Shown here in pieces: positions 17,208 to 26,015 of a stretch of DNA of 51,080 nucleotides (position 1 is its first letter; the number at the start of each line of letters is the position of its first letter). The notes below the pieces were generated by a model. It was not told where the DNA came from and did not search any database. It saw nothing but the letters and a program-made list of their open reading frames with translations. The translations under genes were made by a program, and so were the position numbers. Where the stretch lies: positions 1-51,080 of the forward strand of contig CALUMB010000009.1 in NCBI GenBank assembly GCA_944321645.1. Direction: 5' to 3'. Origin of the DNA: an uncultured Prevotella sp. (GTDB taxonomy: Bacteria; Bacteroidota; Bacteroidia; Bacteroidales; Bacteroidaceae).

Positions 17208-18669
17208 CGCCGGCCGCGCCCGCATACTGGTAGCACCCAATGTCGGGCTTGTCGCCGCGGGCATTGCCGTCGCGGTCGGTCGGGCATGCTTCCATCGGCA
17301 CGGCACGCCCGCGTGCTGTCGAAAGCGAATCGAGGTGGAAGTCGTAATACTGCAAGTCGGCGTCAATGTCGGCAAAGTGGGCTGCGCCCTGGACGCTGTC
17401 CGACGGCGACTCGAACACCACATCGGTGAACGCCTTCAGCAGAACGGTGTCCTCCACGGCCGGCGTCCGCAGTATGCAATTAGCGAAAGCATAGTTGAAC
17501 AGGGCCACGGAGTCGCCCTCCTGCGCCATCACCTCGTCGGCGGAATATCCCGTCACGAGCGTGTTCACGCAGTCGAAGCCATAAAGCGGGTAGCCGCTTT
17601 CACCATAGTGGTTGGCAAACCTCAACGCCGCGCCGCGCATACCGTCGAAAGGGTAAAACTGCGCTATCGTACAATATGCCATGTCCACCTTCCCGCCATA
17701 TATGGCGACGCAATCGCCGAGCGTGTTGGTTATCTGGCAGTTCCTGACGCTCACGTTTGAATTGAACGCCACCAAGCCGTTGCCTTCGCAGTTGTGGAGG
17801 ATGACGTTCTCCATGGTAAGGCGCGGGGATATGGAGTCGTAGGCAGCCGAGTCGCACACTATGCCGTCTTGCGTGCCGTGGATGTCGGTGTATGCAATGC
17901 GGTTGCCCGACGAGGAGGAGTGTATCCTTATGCCCTTCCATTGCCCGCTCACCCTGTCGTATGGCAAGTAGTCGAACATACGGTCTGTCCTGTCGCCTCG
18001 CAGCACGACGTTGTCGGCCGGCGTTCCGCTTACCGACAGCCGCCCGTAGACATCTATTCCCGCCCCGCTGTGGAAGAAAATCTTGGCCGGGGCGTTGATA
18101 GTGAGCGTCGCGCCGCTGTCAACCTTCAGCCCGCCATACACCACAATAGGCGTCGCGCCGGAAATGGTTGTATCGAGGCTGACCGTCAGGTCGCGGCACA
18201 ACAGCGCATCCCAAGAGTACGCCCGCAGGTTGACGGCCTGCTCCACCCCGCTTTCGAGCGTGAACACCAGGTTGTCTTCCACGAGCTGCGGGGTGCCTGC
18301 GCCGTTGCGTGCCGACGTAAGCTCGACAAACACACGTATGCTGTCGCCGCCCCTCACCTCGAGGTTCTGCACGAGACTGCCCATCGTGTTGTCGAGGTAA
18401 GTGCCGTCAACGTTCACCCTGAAGCCGCTCTGGTTGCCCCTTTGCAGCCTCACCATAGGCAGGCGCAGCCCGTCGTCGTTGCGGTTGTACACCCAGAATG
18501 TGTATGTGGAGGTTGGAACGGTGCTGAAAACCGTGTCCAGCGATACCGTGTCGCGCGAGAAGGCCAGCAAGTCGGAGCGGCTCGTGCTGAATGAATCGTT
18601 GTCGTCGCAAGAGGCAAGGGCCGCTGCCAAGGCAAGCAGATGACAGCAAAAAAATAACCGTTTCATCAT
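17188..18669 (-). CDS. Parallel beta-helix (right-handed) surface lipoprotein
   Basis: 493 aa, function unknown. Signal peptide with lipobox ALASC (Cys20). The N-terminal 150 residues are beta-sandwich-like (VSLDTVFSTVPTSTYTFWVY). From about residue 165 a beta-helix region begins: GGLKVDSGATLTINAPAKIF, WKGIRIHSSSSGNRIAYTDI, TMENVILHNCEGNGLVAF and VRNCQITNTLGDCVAIYGG. It ends with DRDGNARGDKPDIGCYQY, typical of choice-of-anchor beta-helix proteins that often bind polysaccharide. The start codons (ATGATG) lie in the loop of the preceding gene's terminator, an unusual arrangement. Confidence 0.82.
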   Translation of the reverse strand: MMKRLFFCCHLLALAAALASCDDNDSFSTSRSDLLAFSRDTVSLDTVFSTVPTSTYTFWVYNRNDDGLRLPMVRLQRGNQSGFRVNVDGTYLDNTMGSLVQNLEVRGGDSIRVFVELTSARNGAGTPQLVEDNLVFTLESGVEQAVNLRAYSWDALLCRDLTVSLDTTISGATPIVVYGGLKVDSGATLTINAPAKIFFHSGAGIDVYGRLSVSGTPADNVVLRGDRTDRMFDYLPYDRVSGQWKGIRIHSSSSGNRIAYTDIHGTQDGIVCDSAAYDSISPRLTMENVILHNCEGNGLVAFNSNVSVRNCQITNTLGDCVAIYGGKVDMAYCTIAQFYPFDGMRGAALRFANHYGESGYPLYGFDCVNTLVTGYSADEVMAQEGDSVALFNYAFANCILRTPAVEDTVLLKAFTDVVFESPSDSVQGAAHFADIDADLQYYDFHLDSLSTARGRAVPMEACPTDRDGNARGDKPDIGCYQYAGAAGVTSARR

Positions 18670-18688
18670 AAAGATAAAACGGTTATTT
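18652..18688 (-). terminator. Rubrerythrin terminator overlapping the lipoprotein start
   Basis: On the minus strand AAATAACCGTTT (18688-18677) pairs with AAACGGTTATTT (18663-18652) around a 13-nt loop, followed by TTTT. The loop contains the ATGATG start of the next gene, and its first codons form the 3' arm and T-tract. Confidence 0.75.
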
Positions 18689-18710
18689 CCATTTTTTATT
18701 GCGCTAAGGC

Positions 18711-19274
18711 TTACTTCTTGTCGCCAAAGTAGCGTTCGTAGAGGCCGATGAAGCCAGCGCAGTGGCGAGCCTCGTCCTTGGCCATCTCATGCACGGTGTC
18801 GTGCGTGGCGTCCATGCCGGCAGCCTTGGCGTTCTTCGCGATGCGGAACTTGTCCTCGCAAGCGCCCTTCTCTGCTGCGATGCGGGCCTGCAGGTTGCTC
18901 TTGGTGTCCTTAAGCACGTCGCCGAGCAGCTCGGCAAACTTCGAGGCGTGCTCTGCCTCCTCGAAGGCATAGCGCTTGTAAGCCTCCGCAATCTCGGGAT
19001 AGCCCTCGCGATCGGCCTGGCGGCTCATTGCGAGATACATCCCGACCTCGCCGCACTCGCCGTTGAAGTGAGCCTCGAGATCCTTTATCATCTCTTCGTT
19101 GGCACCCTCCTTGCGGGCAGCTCCAAGCACGTGCATGGTTGCGAACGTGGCCTGCCCGTCGTCAGCGAGCTCCACAAACTTCGATGCGGGAGCCTTGCAG
19201 ATAGGGCACTGTTCGGGAGCCGCCTCACCCTCGTATATGTAACCACATACCGAGCAAATAAATTTTTTCTTCAT
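18711..19274 (-). CDS. Reverse-type rubrerythrin
   Basis: Non-haem iron peroxidase that reduces H2O2 in anaerobes. 187 aa. The rubredoxin-like domain is N-terminal ([10 protein letters not shown] with Cys7/Cys10, CPICK with Cys23/Cys26), the reverse of classical rubrerythrin. The four-helix diiron domain follows, with [23 protein letters not shown] and [11 protein letters not shown] supplying the metal-binding glutamates and histidines. A strong promoter (19326-19356) and a clear terminator make it probably monocistronic. Confidence 0.93.
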   Translation of the reverse strand: MKKKFICSVCGYIYEGEAAPEQCPICKAPASKFVELADDGQATFATMHVLGAARKEGANEEMIKDLEAHFNGECGEVGMYLAMSRQADREGYPEIAEAYKRYAFEEAEHASKFAELLGDVLKDTKSNLQARIAAEKGACEDKFRIAKNAKAAGMDATHDTVHEMAKDEARHCAGFIGLYERYFGDKK

Positions 19275-19325
19275 AACCGTATTTGTTGTTTAATGGTTTG
19301 TGCCTTTTGGCGCTTTTATCAAATG

Positions 19326-19356
19326 CAAAGATAGTCATAAAAAACATACCGTGCAA
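19326..19356 (-). promoter_or_regulatory. Promoter of rubrerythrin
   Basis: TATCTTTG at 19333-19326 and TTG at 19356-19354 on the minus strand with an exact 20-bp spacer. Confidence 0.85.
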
Positions 19357-19381
19357 GCGTCATGCGGCTAATTCACATTAT

Positions 19382-20392
19382 TTATTCTTTCCACCTGGCA
19401 CCCTCGCGTAGCACGAAACGCACCTTCTTGCCTTCCGGCACGGCCGGCTTCTGCCACTCGCCGCTGAACAGCTGCACTGTCACCTCCTTGCCTTCCGGGG
19501 CGGCGTCCACCGCCTCCTGCACGCTGAAGAAATCGCCAACGCCGTTGCGGGCAACCGAATAGTCGTAGTCGAGCAAATGGCACTTCAGCTCCGGCACTTC
19601 CTCCGCCACGGCCTTGGCAAGCAGACGGGCCACGACGTGGGCGCCATACACATTATAATGTGTGTTGTCCTGCCGGCCCTTGGGCAGCGAAGCCACCTCG
19701 CCCGGGCGATACCACATGTGCAACTTCTTCGAGCCTTCGCGCCCCAGGCCCTGTTCCAGGTCGTGGGTTATCTTGTTGGCATCGACAAAAGCCACCCCCA
19801 TCTCCTCCGCAACGTTGCGCGGCGAGAAGCGGTAGTCGCCGTGGGTGTCCACGAGCACGTCGCCTTCTTCAGGCTCGCCTTTGCCCGAAGGCGCACCCAC
19901 CGTGTTGCGCAGGGCCTCGTCGTCGTCGTTCTCCGGGGCCTCCTTGAGGAAATTGCGGCGCACAACGCAGCTGAAGAGCACGGGTATGCCGCCCTTGTCG
20001 CGCGTCTCGCGCACGAACTTGCGCAAGTTCTCGTCGAACGTCGTGCCGGGGTCGGTGTGCCTGTCCGGCTTCGGTTTCTCGTCGTTGTGGCCAAACTGTA
20101 TGAACACATAGTCGCCCGGCCTTATCTTGTCGAGCACCTTCTGCCACCGGCCTTCGTCGATGAAGCTCTTCGACGAGCGTCCGTTCACGGCGTGGTTGTC
20201 CACCCTCACCCCTTCGTCGAAATAGCATTGCAGCGCCATGCCCCAGCCCCGCTCCAGGTTTCCGTTGCGCAGGCTCTTGTTGGCCATGGTGGAGTCGCCA
20301 ATCATAAACACAGTCACCGCGTCGTCGCTCCTCAACGCCGAAAAGGCGACGAGGGCCACGGCGGCAAACAGCAGCATCCTTATCGTTTTCAT
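19382..20392 (-). CDS. Rhamnogalacturonan acetylesterase (CE12-like SGNH hydrolase) with truncated pectinesterase-like tail
   Basis: Predicted to remove acetyl groups from pectin rhamnogalacturonan I. 336 aa with signal peptide. SGNH blocks: FMIGDSTMANKS (Ser nucleophile), VNGRSSKSF, VFIQFGHNDEKP (Asn) and RQDNTHYNVYGAHVV (Asp/His). After the esterase domain ends near residue 265 there are about 65 residues (YDYSVARNGVGDFFSVQEAV then AAPEGKEVTVQLFSGEW). These resemble the first strands of a pectin methylesterase beta-helix (CE8), then stop. It reads as the remnant of a two-enzyme protein. It sits 12 nt after hisS and is probably read from the fur-purA-hisS transcript. Confidence 0.85.
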   Translation of the reverse strand: MKTIRMLLFAAVALVAFSALRSDDAVTVFMIGDSTMANKSLRNGNLERGWGMALQCYFDEGVRVDNHAVNGRSSKSFIDEGRWQKVLDKIRPGDYVFIQFGHNDEKPKPDRHTDPGTTFDENLRKFVRETRDKGGIPVLFSCVVRRNFLKEAPENDDDEALRNTVGAPSGKGEPEEGDVLVDTHGDYRFSPRNVAEEMGVAFVDANKITHDLEQGLGREGSKKLHMWYRPGEVASLPKGRQDNTHYNVYGAHVVARLLAKAVAEEVPELKCHLLDYDYSVARNGVGDFFSVQEAVDAAPEGKEVTVQLFSGEWQKPAVPEGKKVRFVLREGARWKE

Positions 20393-20404
20393 TGCGCACA
20401 GGAT

Positions 20405-21781
20405 TTACTTGCCTACCTTGCCCGCCACCGCAGCCACAAGCTCGCCCGCAGGCAGCGTGGCCTGCTCGCCGGTGGCCATGTCCTTAAGCGTTACCATCCC
20501 GCGCGACATCTCGTCTTCGCCCACAAGGGCCACAAACGGTATGCGCTTGGCGTTGGCGTAACCCATCTGCTTCTTCATCTTGGCCGCGTCGGGGTAAAGC
20601 TCCGTGCGCACCCCTGCCGCACGCGCCGCAGCGGCTATGGGCATACAATAGGCTGCCTCGCGCCCGCCGAAGTTGATGAACAGCAGCTGCGTTCCGCCCA
20701 CGGCATCCTCCGGGTAGAGCGAAAGGGCGTTGAGCACGTCGTAAATGCGGTCTGCCCCGAACGAGATTCCCACCCCGCTAAGGCCCGGCATGCCGAATAT
20801 CCCGGTGAGGTTGTCGTAGCGTCCGCCGCCGGTGATGCTGCCCATGGGCGTGTCGAGGGCTTTCACCTCGAATATGGCCCCGGTGTAATAGTTGAGCCCG
20901 CGGGCGAGCGTGAGGTCGAACACCACCTCGTTCCTCATGCCGGCCGACTTCAACGCGTCGAGGATAAAGCGCGTTTCCTCCACGCCTTTCAGCCCTACCT
21001 CGTTGCCTTCGAGCACGGAGGCGATGGTGGCGAGCTTCCCGTCGTTGGTGCCGTCGAGCTGTATGATGGGCTGCAGCTTGGCGATAGCCTCTTCGCCTAT
21101 GCCGTCTTGCCGCAGCTCGGCGTTCACGTTGTCAAGGCCAACCTTGTCGAGCTTGTCGATGGCCACGGTTATTTCCACTATCTTGTCGGGCGCGCCTATC
21201 GCCTCGGCTATGCCGCTTAGAATCTTGCGGTTGTTGATTTTCACGGCCACCCTTATGCCGAAGCGCGAGAACACCTCGTCGACAATCTGCATAAGCTCCA
21301 CCTCGTTGAGCAGCGAGTCGCTGCCCACCACGTCGGCGTCGCACTGGTAGAACTCGCGGTAGCGGCCCTTCTGCGGGCGGTCGGCCCGCCACACAGGCTG
21401 TATCTGGTAGCGCTTGAAGGGCAGCTGAAGCTCGTCGCGGTGCATCACTACATACCGGGCGAAAGGCACGGTGAGGTCGTAGCGCAGCCCCTTTTCGCAG
21501 ATGCGCGAAGCCAGGTGCAGCGGGTTGCGCCCTGCAAGCTCGCCGTCGGTCACCTTGCCGAGGAAGTCGCCGCTGTTCAAGACCTTGAACAGCAGCTTGT
21601 CGCCCTCGTCGCCATACTTGCCCATGAGCGTCTGCAGCGTCTCCATGGCCGGGGTCTCTATCTGCTCGTAGCCATAGAGCGAGTAGACCGAGCGTATGGT
21701 GTCGAAGATGTAGTTGCGCTTTGCCATCTCCACGGGAGAGAAGTCGCGCGTTCCCTTTGGTATCGAAGGTTTCTGTGCCAT
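20405..21781 (-). CDS. hisS: Histidyl-tRNA synthetase
   Basis: Charges tRNA-His (EC 6.1.1.21). 458 aa from the ATG at 21781, whose first base is the last base of the purA stop (TGATG junction); a GTG at 21784 would add one residue. Class II features: [16 protein letters not shown] at the N-terminus, [11 protein letters not shown] (motif 2 region), [36 protein letters not shown] (histidine-binding loop) and [13 protein letters not shown] (motif 3). The C-terminal anticodon-binding domain begins near residue 360. Confidence 0.98.
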   Translation of the reverse strand: MAQKPSIPKGTRDFSPVEMAKRNYIFDTIRSVYSLYGYEQIETPAMETLQTLMGKYGDEGDKLLFKVLNSGDFLGKVTDGELAGRNPLHLASRICEKGLRYDLTVPFARYVVMHRDELQLPFKRYQIQPVWRADRPQKGRYREFYQCDADVVGSDSLLNEVELMQIVDEVFSRFGIRVAVKINNRKILSGIAEAIGAPDKIVEITVAIDKLDKVGLDNVNAELRQDGIGEEAIAKLQPIIQLDGTNDGKLATIASVLEGNEVGLKGVEETRFILDALKSAGMRNEVVFDLTLARGLNYYTGAIFEVKALDTPMGSITGGGRYDNLTGIFGMPGLSGVGISFGADRIYDVLNALSLYPEDAVGGTQLLFINFGGREAAYCMPIAAAARAAGVRTELYPDAAKMKKQMGYANAKRIPFVALVGEDEMSRGMVTLKDMATGEQATLPAGELVAAVAGKVGK

Positions 21782-23052
21782 CACTCCCTCACTATGGTTT
21801 GTTCGCGGTCCGGCCCGATGGAGATTATCCGTATCGGGGTCTCAAGCTGCTGTTCCAAGAAAGCGATGTAGTCGCTGAACTCTTTCGGGAACTGGCTTTC
21901 GTCGGTGAATTTTGCCATGTCGGTCTGCCAGCCGGGCAACTCAACGTACACCGGCTCCACGTCGTCGGCAATGTCATAAGGGAAATAGTCTATCTGCCTG
22001 CCGTGCTGCTTGTATGCCACGCACGCCTTTATGGTGGGGAACCCGTCGAGCACGTCGCTCTTCATCATTATGAGCTGCGTCACCCCGTTCACCATTATGG
22101 CGTACTTCAGGGCCACGAGGTCAATCCACCCGCAGCGGCGCTCGCGCCCCGTCACGGCCCCATACTCGTGGCCGAGGCGGCGTATGGTGGCCCCGGTCTC
22201 GTCGAAAAGCTCCGTTGGGAACGGCCCTGCGCCCACCCTCGTGCAGTAGGCTTTCATTATGCCGAACACGTCGCCAATCTTGTTCGGGCCGATGCCAAGC
22301 CCGGTGCAGGCCCCGCCGCAGATGGTGTTCGACGAGGTGACGAAGGGATAAGAGCCGAAATCCACGTCGAGCATGGTGCCTTGCGCACCCTCGCACAGCA
22401 CGCTCTTGCCCTCGCGCAAGAGGGAGTTCACCTCGTGCTCGGAGTCTACGATGCTGAAGTTGCGCAGGTATTCGATGCCTTCCATCCACTTGCGCTCGGC
22501 CTCGGCTATGTCGTACTCGTAGCCCATCGACTTAAGTATGGCCTCGTGGCGTGCCTTGGCGGCCGCGTACCTCTCGCTGAAGTTCTCGAAGATGTCGCCC
22601 ACGCGCAGTCCGTTCCTCGACACCTTGTCGGTGTAGGTCGGGCCTATGCCCTTGCCCGTCGTGCCGACCTTTCCCGCGCCCTTGGCCGCCTCGTAGGCGG
22701 CGTCGAGCACCCTGTGCGTCGGCATGATGAGGTGCGCCTTCTTAGATATGTGCAGGTGGTGGCGCAAGTCGTGGCCGCCGGCCTCGAGTGCCTTGGCCTC
22801 TTCCATGAAGAGGTCGGGAGCGAGCACCACCCCGTTGCCGATTATGTTCACCTTCCCGCCCTGGAATATGCCGGAAGGGATGCTGCGCAACACATACTTC
22901 TGGCCGTCGAACTCAAGGGTGTGGCCTGCGTTGGGGCCGCCCTGGAACCGTGCCACGACATCATAGCGCGGGGTCAGCACGTCGACCACCTTGCCTTTGC
23001 CTTCATCGCCCCACTGCAATCCGAGCAGGACGTCTACTTTTCCTTTACTCAT
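21781..23052 (-). CDS. purA: Adenylosuccinate synthetase
   Basis: GTP-dependent first committed step from IMP to AMP (EC 6.3.4.4). 423 aa, starting at [20 protein letters not shown] (23052); the longer frame runs back into the fur gene. The P-loop-like [33 protein letters not shown] and [20 protein letters not shown] are all canonical. Two nt separate it from the fur stop, and it shares one base with hisS, so the three genes are tightly coupled. Confidence 0.98.
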   Translation of the reverse strand: MSKGKVDVLLGLQWGDEGKGKVVDVLTPRYDVVARFQGGPNAGHTLEFDGQKYVLRSIPSGIFQGGKVNIIGNGVVLAPDLFMEEAKALEAGGHDLRHHLHISKKAHLIMPTHRVLDAAYEAAKGAGKVGTTGKGIGPTYTDKVSRNGLRVGDIFENFSERYAAAKARHEAILKSMGYEYDIAEAERKWMEGIEYLRNFSIVDSEHEVNSLLREGKSVLCEGAQGTMLDVDFGSYPFVTSSNTICGGACTGLGIGPNKIGDVFGIMKAYCTRVGAGPFPTELFDETGATIRRLGHEYGAVTGRERRCGWIDLVALKYAIMVNGVTQLIMMKSDVLDGFPTIKACVAYKQHGRQIDYFPYDIADDVEPVYVELPGWQTDMAKFTDESQFPKEFSDYIAFLEQQLETPIRIISIGPDREQTIVRE

Positions 23053-23054
23053 CT

Positions 23055-23555
23055 TTATCGTTGTTCTGTTTTTTGTTGTTTCGTCTTCTTCGCCGCCACG
23101 CCCTTGCGCCGGGTGAGCCTGGCCTGGCACGCGCTGCACACGCCGTAGACATAGAGCGAGTAGCCGTCCTTGCGGAACCGCTGGAGGCGCAGCCCGTCGA
23201 CGGCTGCATCGACTTCCGGCGAGGCCACCTCGGCCACGGCGCCGCACACCGTACACACCTGGTGGCAGTGGCCGCCGCCCCGGCACACCTCGTAGCGCGT
23301 GGCTCCCATGAAGCGGTGGCGCACCACGAGGCGCATGGCCACAAACAGCCGCAGGGTGTTGTAGAGCGTGGCGCGGCTCACGTGGAAGCGGTTTTCGGCT
23401 GAAAGCCGCGCCGCAAGCTCGTCGATGGTGAAGTGCCCGCCCATCGAGCAGGCCGCATCCAATATGGCAAACCGCTCGGGCGTCTTGCGACCGCCGCTCG
23501 ATTCGAGGCTCTCTGCCAGCTTGTGCGCCAAAGCAGCTTTTGCGCTATCTTTCAT
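23055..23555 (-). CDS. Fur-family metal/peroxide-responsive regulator
   Basis: Transcription factor of the Fur/PerR/Zur family. Start at 23555 (MKDSAKAALAHKLAESLESS), giving 166 aa. The N-terminal winged helix shows KTPERFAILDAACSMGGHFT and FHVSRATLYNTLRLFVAM (recognition helix). The dimerisation/metal domain has GGGHCHQVCTVCG and a second cysteine pair, VCSACQ, forming a structural Zn site. Which metal or peroxide it senses cannot be told from sequence. Heading a purA-hisS operon is unusual for a Fur gene. It has its own TAACTTTG promoter. Confidence 0.9.
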   Translation of the reverse strand: MKDSAKAALAHKLAESLESSGGRKTPERFAILDAACSMGGHFTIDELAARLSAENRFHVSRATLYNTLRLFVAMRLVVRHRFMGATRYEVCRGGGHCHQVCTVCGAVAEVASPEVDAAVDGLRLQRFRKDGYSLYVYGVCSACQARLTRRKGVAAKKTKQQKTEQR

Positions 23556-23584
23556 TGTTGCCGTCTGTCTGCGATTAAACCGCA

Positions 23585-23592
23585 CAAAGTTA
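23585..23592 (-). promoter_or_regulatory. Promoter of the fur-purA-hisS operon
   Basis: TAACTTTG on the minus strand, 29 nt before the fur-family ATG. Confidence 0.65.
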
Positions 23593-23884
23593 CGCAAAAT
23601 CGGCGAAACAACGCCATGTTTTGACGGAAAAAGAGAAGGGCGGAGCAAAACTTTAGCTTGCGGCAACATATCGGCGCTTGCGCGATGGCTCCCGCCCCGC
23701 GTGCCGCGCAAACAGGCGGGGCGGACTGCCGCCACACCACGCAAACGCCGCGCACTTGGCGGGCAGGACAGGGCATCGAGGCCAAAGGCGTTAACATCCG
23801 TTACGGATTGCGCCGCCCGCAAATGTTAAAACAGCCGCATGGAAACGGCCCGTGGGCCGCAACGCGCAAAAAAAAGCGCCGCCG
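23593..23884. other. Intergenic, no gene seen
   Basis: GC-rich spacer upstream of the fur-family promoter. The only structure noted is the inverted pair TTAACAT (23791-23797) and ATGTTAA (23823-23829), enclosing CCGTTACGG. No credible coding sequence. Confidence 0.5.
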
Positions 23885-24215
23885 GGCGGCAAATATCGCA
23901 GCCACGGGTGTGCAACCGTAACTAGCTGGGCCAATTGTACTTATTCGCCAAACCTGTACTTTTGTGCAACGAAGCCTGTCAAGGAAACCGCAAAAATCGC
24001 CCGCAAAACGGGCCGCGCTGGCAAAAAACGGCTTGCGGAACAGCCCGTTTCGCGTTGCAAAACGGGCTGTTCCGCATCCTAAAACGGGTCGTTTCGCAAT
24101 GCGAAACGACCCGTTTTAGGATGCAAGGTGACAAATGCCGCCGTGAGATGCGGCAAAAACGGCCTTGCGATTTCTATTTCGCCAATTCCAGCCGTGTTAA
24201 ACCGGGCTGGCCAAA
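23885..24215 (+). repeat. Dispersed element A, copy 1 (about 331 bp) carrying array 3
   Basis: The left 30 bp (23885-23914) are identical, in inverted orientation, to 36126-36155. Further conserved blocks follow: CCTGTCAAG and AAACCGC before the array, and CGGCCT, TTTCTATTT and CGTGTTAAA after it. The distance from the 30-bp block to the 22-bp array is conserved (122 vs 123 bp). Confidence 0.8.
24037..24124 (+). repeat. Array 3 of four 22-bp units, two tandem hairpins
   Basis: Units start at 24037, 24059, 24081 and 24103 with no insertions. Here unit 1 pairs with unit 2 (16-bp arms 24035-24050 and 24060-24075) and unit 3 pairs with unit 4. The second pairing is a perfect 25-bp palindrome, 24074-24098 with 24100-24124 and a one-base centre. 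This pairing order differs from arrays 1 and 5. Confidence 0.9.
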
Positions 24216-24338
24216 ATGCAAAATATCATTAAACGGCATACGCCCGAAGCACGCGAAACGGAGTAGCGGGAAAGCGTGCGCAGGCAGCGGCACGCCGCCG
24301 CGAAACGGCTGCAAAGCCCCGTGGGAGCCACACGCAGT

Positions 24339-25235
24339 TCAGTTTATCTTAAGCTCCTTAAGTATCTCGCGGAACTTCTGCATGGTGGAGATGCGTGTGG
24401 GAACGAGCGGCAGGCGCAGCACGTTCTTCACCAGCCCCATCTCGTGGAGCATCGCCTTCACCCCGGCGGGGTTGCCGTCTACGAACAGCAGGCTGAAAAG
24501 CTCGGTGAAGCGGTGGTGGATTTCGCGGGCGGCTGCATACTCGCCGTTGAACTCAAGGCGTATCATGCGAGAGATTTCCTTCGGCAGGGCGTTGCCTATC
24601 ACGCTTATGGCGCCCACCGCCCCGCAGGCCACCATTGGGAAAGTGAGCGCGTCGTCGCCGCTGATCACGTCGAAGCCGGCAGGCTTGTTCTTTATAATCT
24701 CGTCCACCTGCTCAAGGTTTCCGCTCGCCTCCTTTATGGCAACGACGTTGGCGCAGTCGCGGGCGAGCCTCACGGTGGTGGCCGCGCTCATGTTCACACC
24801 CGTGCGCCCCGGCACGTTGTAGAGCACCACGGGCAGCTGGGTGGCCGAAGCCACGGCCTTAAAGTGCTGGTAAAGCCCCTCCTGCGACGGCTTGTTGTAA
24901 TAGGGGCAAACGCTCAATATGCCCGAGATGCCGCGCAGGTCGGCCGACTTAAGCTCTTCTACCACGGCGGCAGTGTTGTTTCCCCCGCAGCCCACGACGA
25001 TGGGTATGCGCCCGCCCACCGTGTCGACCACGAGCTTCTTTATCCGGCTCTTCTCGTCGGCCGTCAGGCACGGCGTCTCGCCGGTCGTGGCCAATATGCA
25101 CAAGAAGTCGGCCCCGTTGTCCAATTGATAGTGCAGGAGTTTCTCCAACGACTGGTAGTCCACCGTTCCGTCTTCGTTGAACGGAGTGACCAATGCAATG
25201 CCCAAGCCCTTGAATATATTTCGTTTCGTAACCAT
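24339..25235 (-). CDS. dapA: 4-hydroxy-tetrahydrodipicolinate synthase
   Basis: First committed step of lysine/diaminopimelate synthesis (EC 4.3.3.7): condenses pyruvate with aspartate semialdehyde in the cytosol. 298 aa TIM barrel. Catalytic residues visible: Thr50-Thr51 in ATTGETP, Tyr139 in LYNVPGRTG, and the Schiff-base Lys168 in VVAIKEASGN. GDDALTFPMVACGAVGAISV is the standard 3' block. Monocistronic, with its own promoter at 25267. Confidence 0.97.
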   Translation of the reverse strand: MVTKRNIFKGLGIALVTPFNEDGTVDYQSLEKLLHYQLDNGADFLCILATTGETPCLTADEKSRIKKLVVDTVGGRIPIVVGCGGNNTAAVVEELKSADLRGISGILSVCPYYNKPSQEGLYQHFKAVASATQLPVVLYNVPGRTGVNMSAATTVRLARDCANVVAIKEASGNLEQVDEIIKNKPAGFDVISGDDALTFPMVACGAVGAISVIGNALPKEISRMIRLEFNGEYAAAREIHHRFTELFSLLFVDGNPAGVKAMLHEMGLVKNVLRLPLVPTRISTMQKFREILKELKIN

Positions 25236-25266
25236 GGCTTATGAAAGTTTTTTAGTTTTCCGCCCG

Positions 25267-25274
25267 CAAAATTA
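25267..25274 (-). promoter_or_regulatory. Promoter of dapA
   Basis: TAATTTTG on the minus strand, 31 nt before the dapA ATG. Confidence 0.6.
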
Positions 25275-25471
25275 CTAAAATAAAATCGTTTATCGCCACG
25301 CGATTGTGTTTTTTTCACTATTTAGCAACTGTTTTGATTGTTTACGGCGGGCCGACCTTGCGACTGGCGCTTGCACCCGGCCATGCTCCCGGTACGATTT
25401 TGGCGCGTTGCGCCACTATGAAGGGCTGCATCCGACATACCGCAATTCTATTTATTGAATATCCGCAAAGC

Positions 25472-25603
25472 TCCTAATTCAAAGGAGTTAAGGGAGTTAT
25501 AAGAAATTATCGCCCAACTTCGTTTCGCAAAGAAGTGGAGGACGCATGCCCCTTCGCTTCCTTATTCCATTCGCTTAGGAAAAATGCGGACATTCATTTT
25601 AAT
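25472..25603 (-). repeat. Dispersed element B, copy 1
   Basis: Read on the minus strand it closely matches 36611-36735. Shared blocks are ATGAATGTCCGCATTT, GGAAG, GCATRCGTCCTC, GCGAT and TTCTTATAACTCC followed by CTTTGAATT. This copy has an extra GGAGTTAAG-type repeat. No coding potential is evident. It lies about 200 bp upstream of the dapA promoter, in the same orientation as dapA. Confidence 0.75.
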
Positions 25604-25871
25604 TTATGTGGCGGAGCAAGCCGCCACAGCGGCGCCACCTTAGTTTGCCTTTTTGAGAGGGAGCGGCGGGCGGCTGGGCCTTGCCCGGCAGCATACTGGC
25701 GCCCGGCTCGCGGCCTAAGCCGGAGCCGCACCGACTGGATTGCCAAGCAAGGCAGCACGCCGGGCAACCGATGGCGGCAAAAACCGCCACCCAAACAGCG
25801 CGGCAACTGCACAAGCACCCGCTAAAACGCCCGTTTTTAGTCCACAAAAAACCAGGACGACGAAACCGGTT
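25604..25871. other. Intergenic, no gene seen
   Basis: GC-rich stretch between element B and the operator-like repeats. Reading frames here have no domain, start context or promoter. A small AAAACGCCCGTTTT hairpin at its right end is the only structure noted. Confidence 0.5.
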
Positions 25872-25901
25872 TACGTTTAATCACAAAATCAAACCGTTTA
25901 A
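25872..25901 (+). promoter_or_regulatory. Candidate LytTR operator (two direct repeats)
   Basis: TACGTTTAA at 25872-25880 and ACCGTTTAA at 25893-25901, both continuing as TCAC, repeat with a 21-bp period. Each fits 8 of 9 positions of the published LytTR consensus [TA][AC][CA]GTTN[AG][TG]. They lie 77-106 bp upstream of the -7 box of the histidine kinase/LytTR pair. Confidence 0.6.
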
Positions 25902-25977
25902 TCACGAATATGTGCTTGATACGATTTTTTAAACTTTACATTTTATAAAAAAATGGTGGATTTGGGAGTTTTATTTG

Positions 25978-25985
25978 TATTTTTG
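25978..25985 (+). promoter_or_regulatory. Promoter of the two-component operon
   Basis: TATTTTTG, 30 nt before the kinase ATG; no TTG at the ideal spacing, consistent with a regulated promoter. Confidence 0.6.
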
Positions 25986-26015
25986 CAGTTAAAAAATTAG
26001 ATTACACGCTAAAGC

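Noticed and set aside
24037..24124. Reading the 22-bp arrays as CRISPR
   Set aside because: The units are contiguous, partly complementary to each other and vary in the core; there are no unique spacers of 30 bp or more and no cas genes anywhere in the window.
25535..25825. 96-codon plus-strand frame upstream of the histidine kinase
   Set aside because: It starts inside dispersed element B on the opposite strand and shows no domain or conserved composition.
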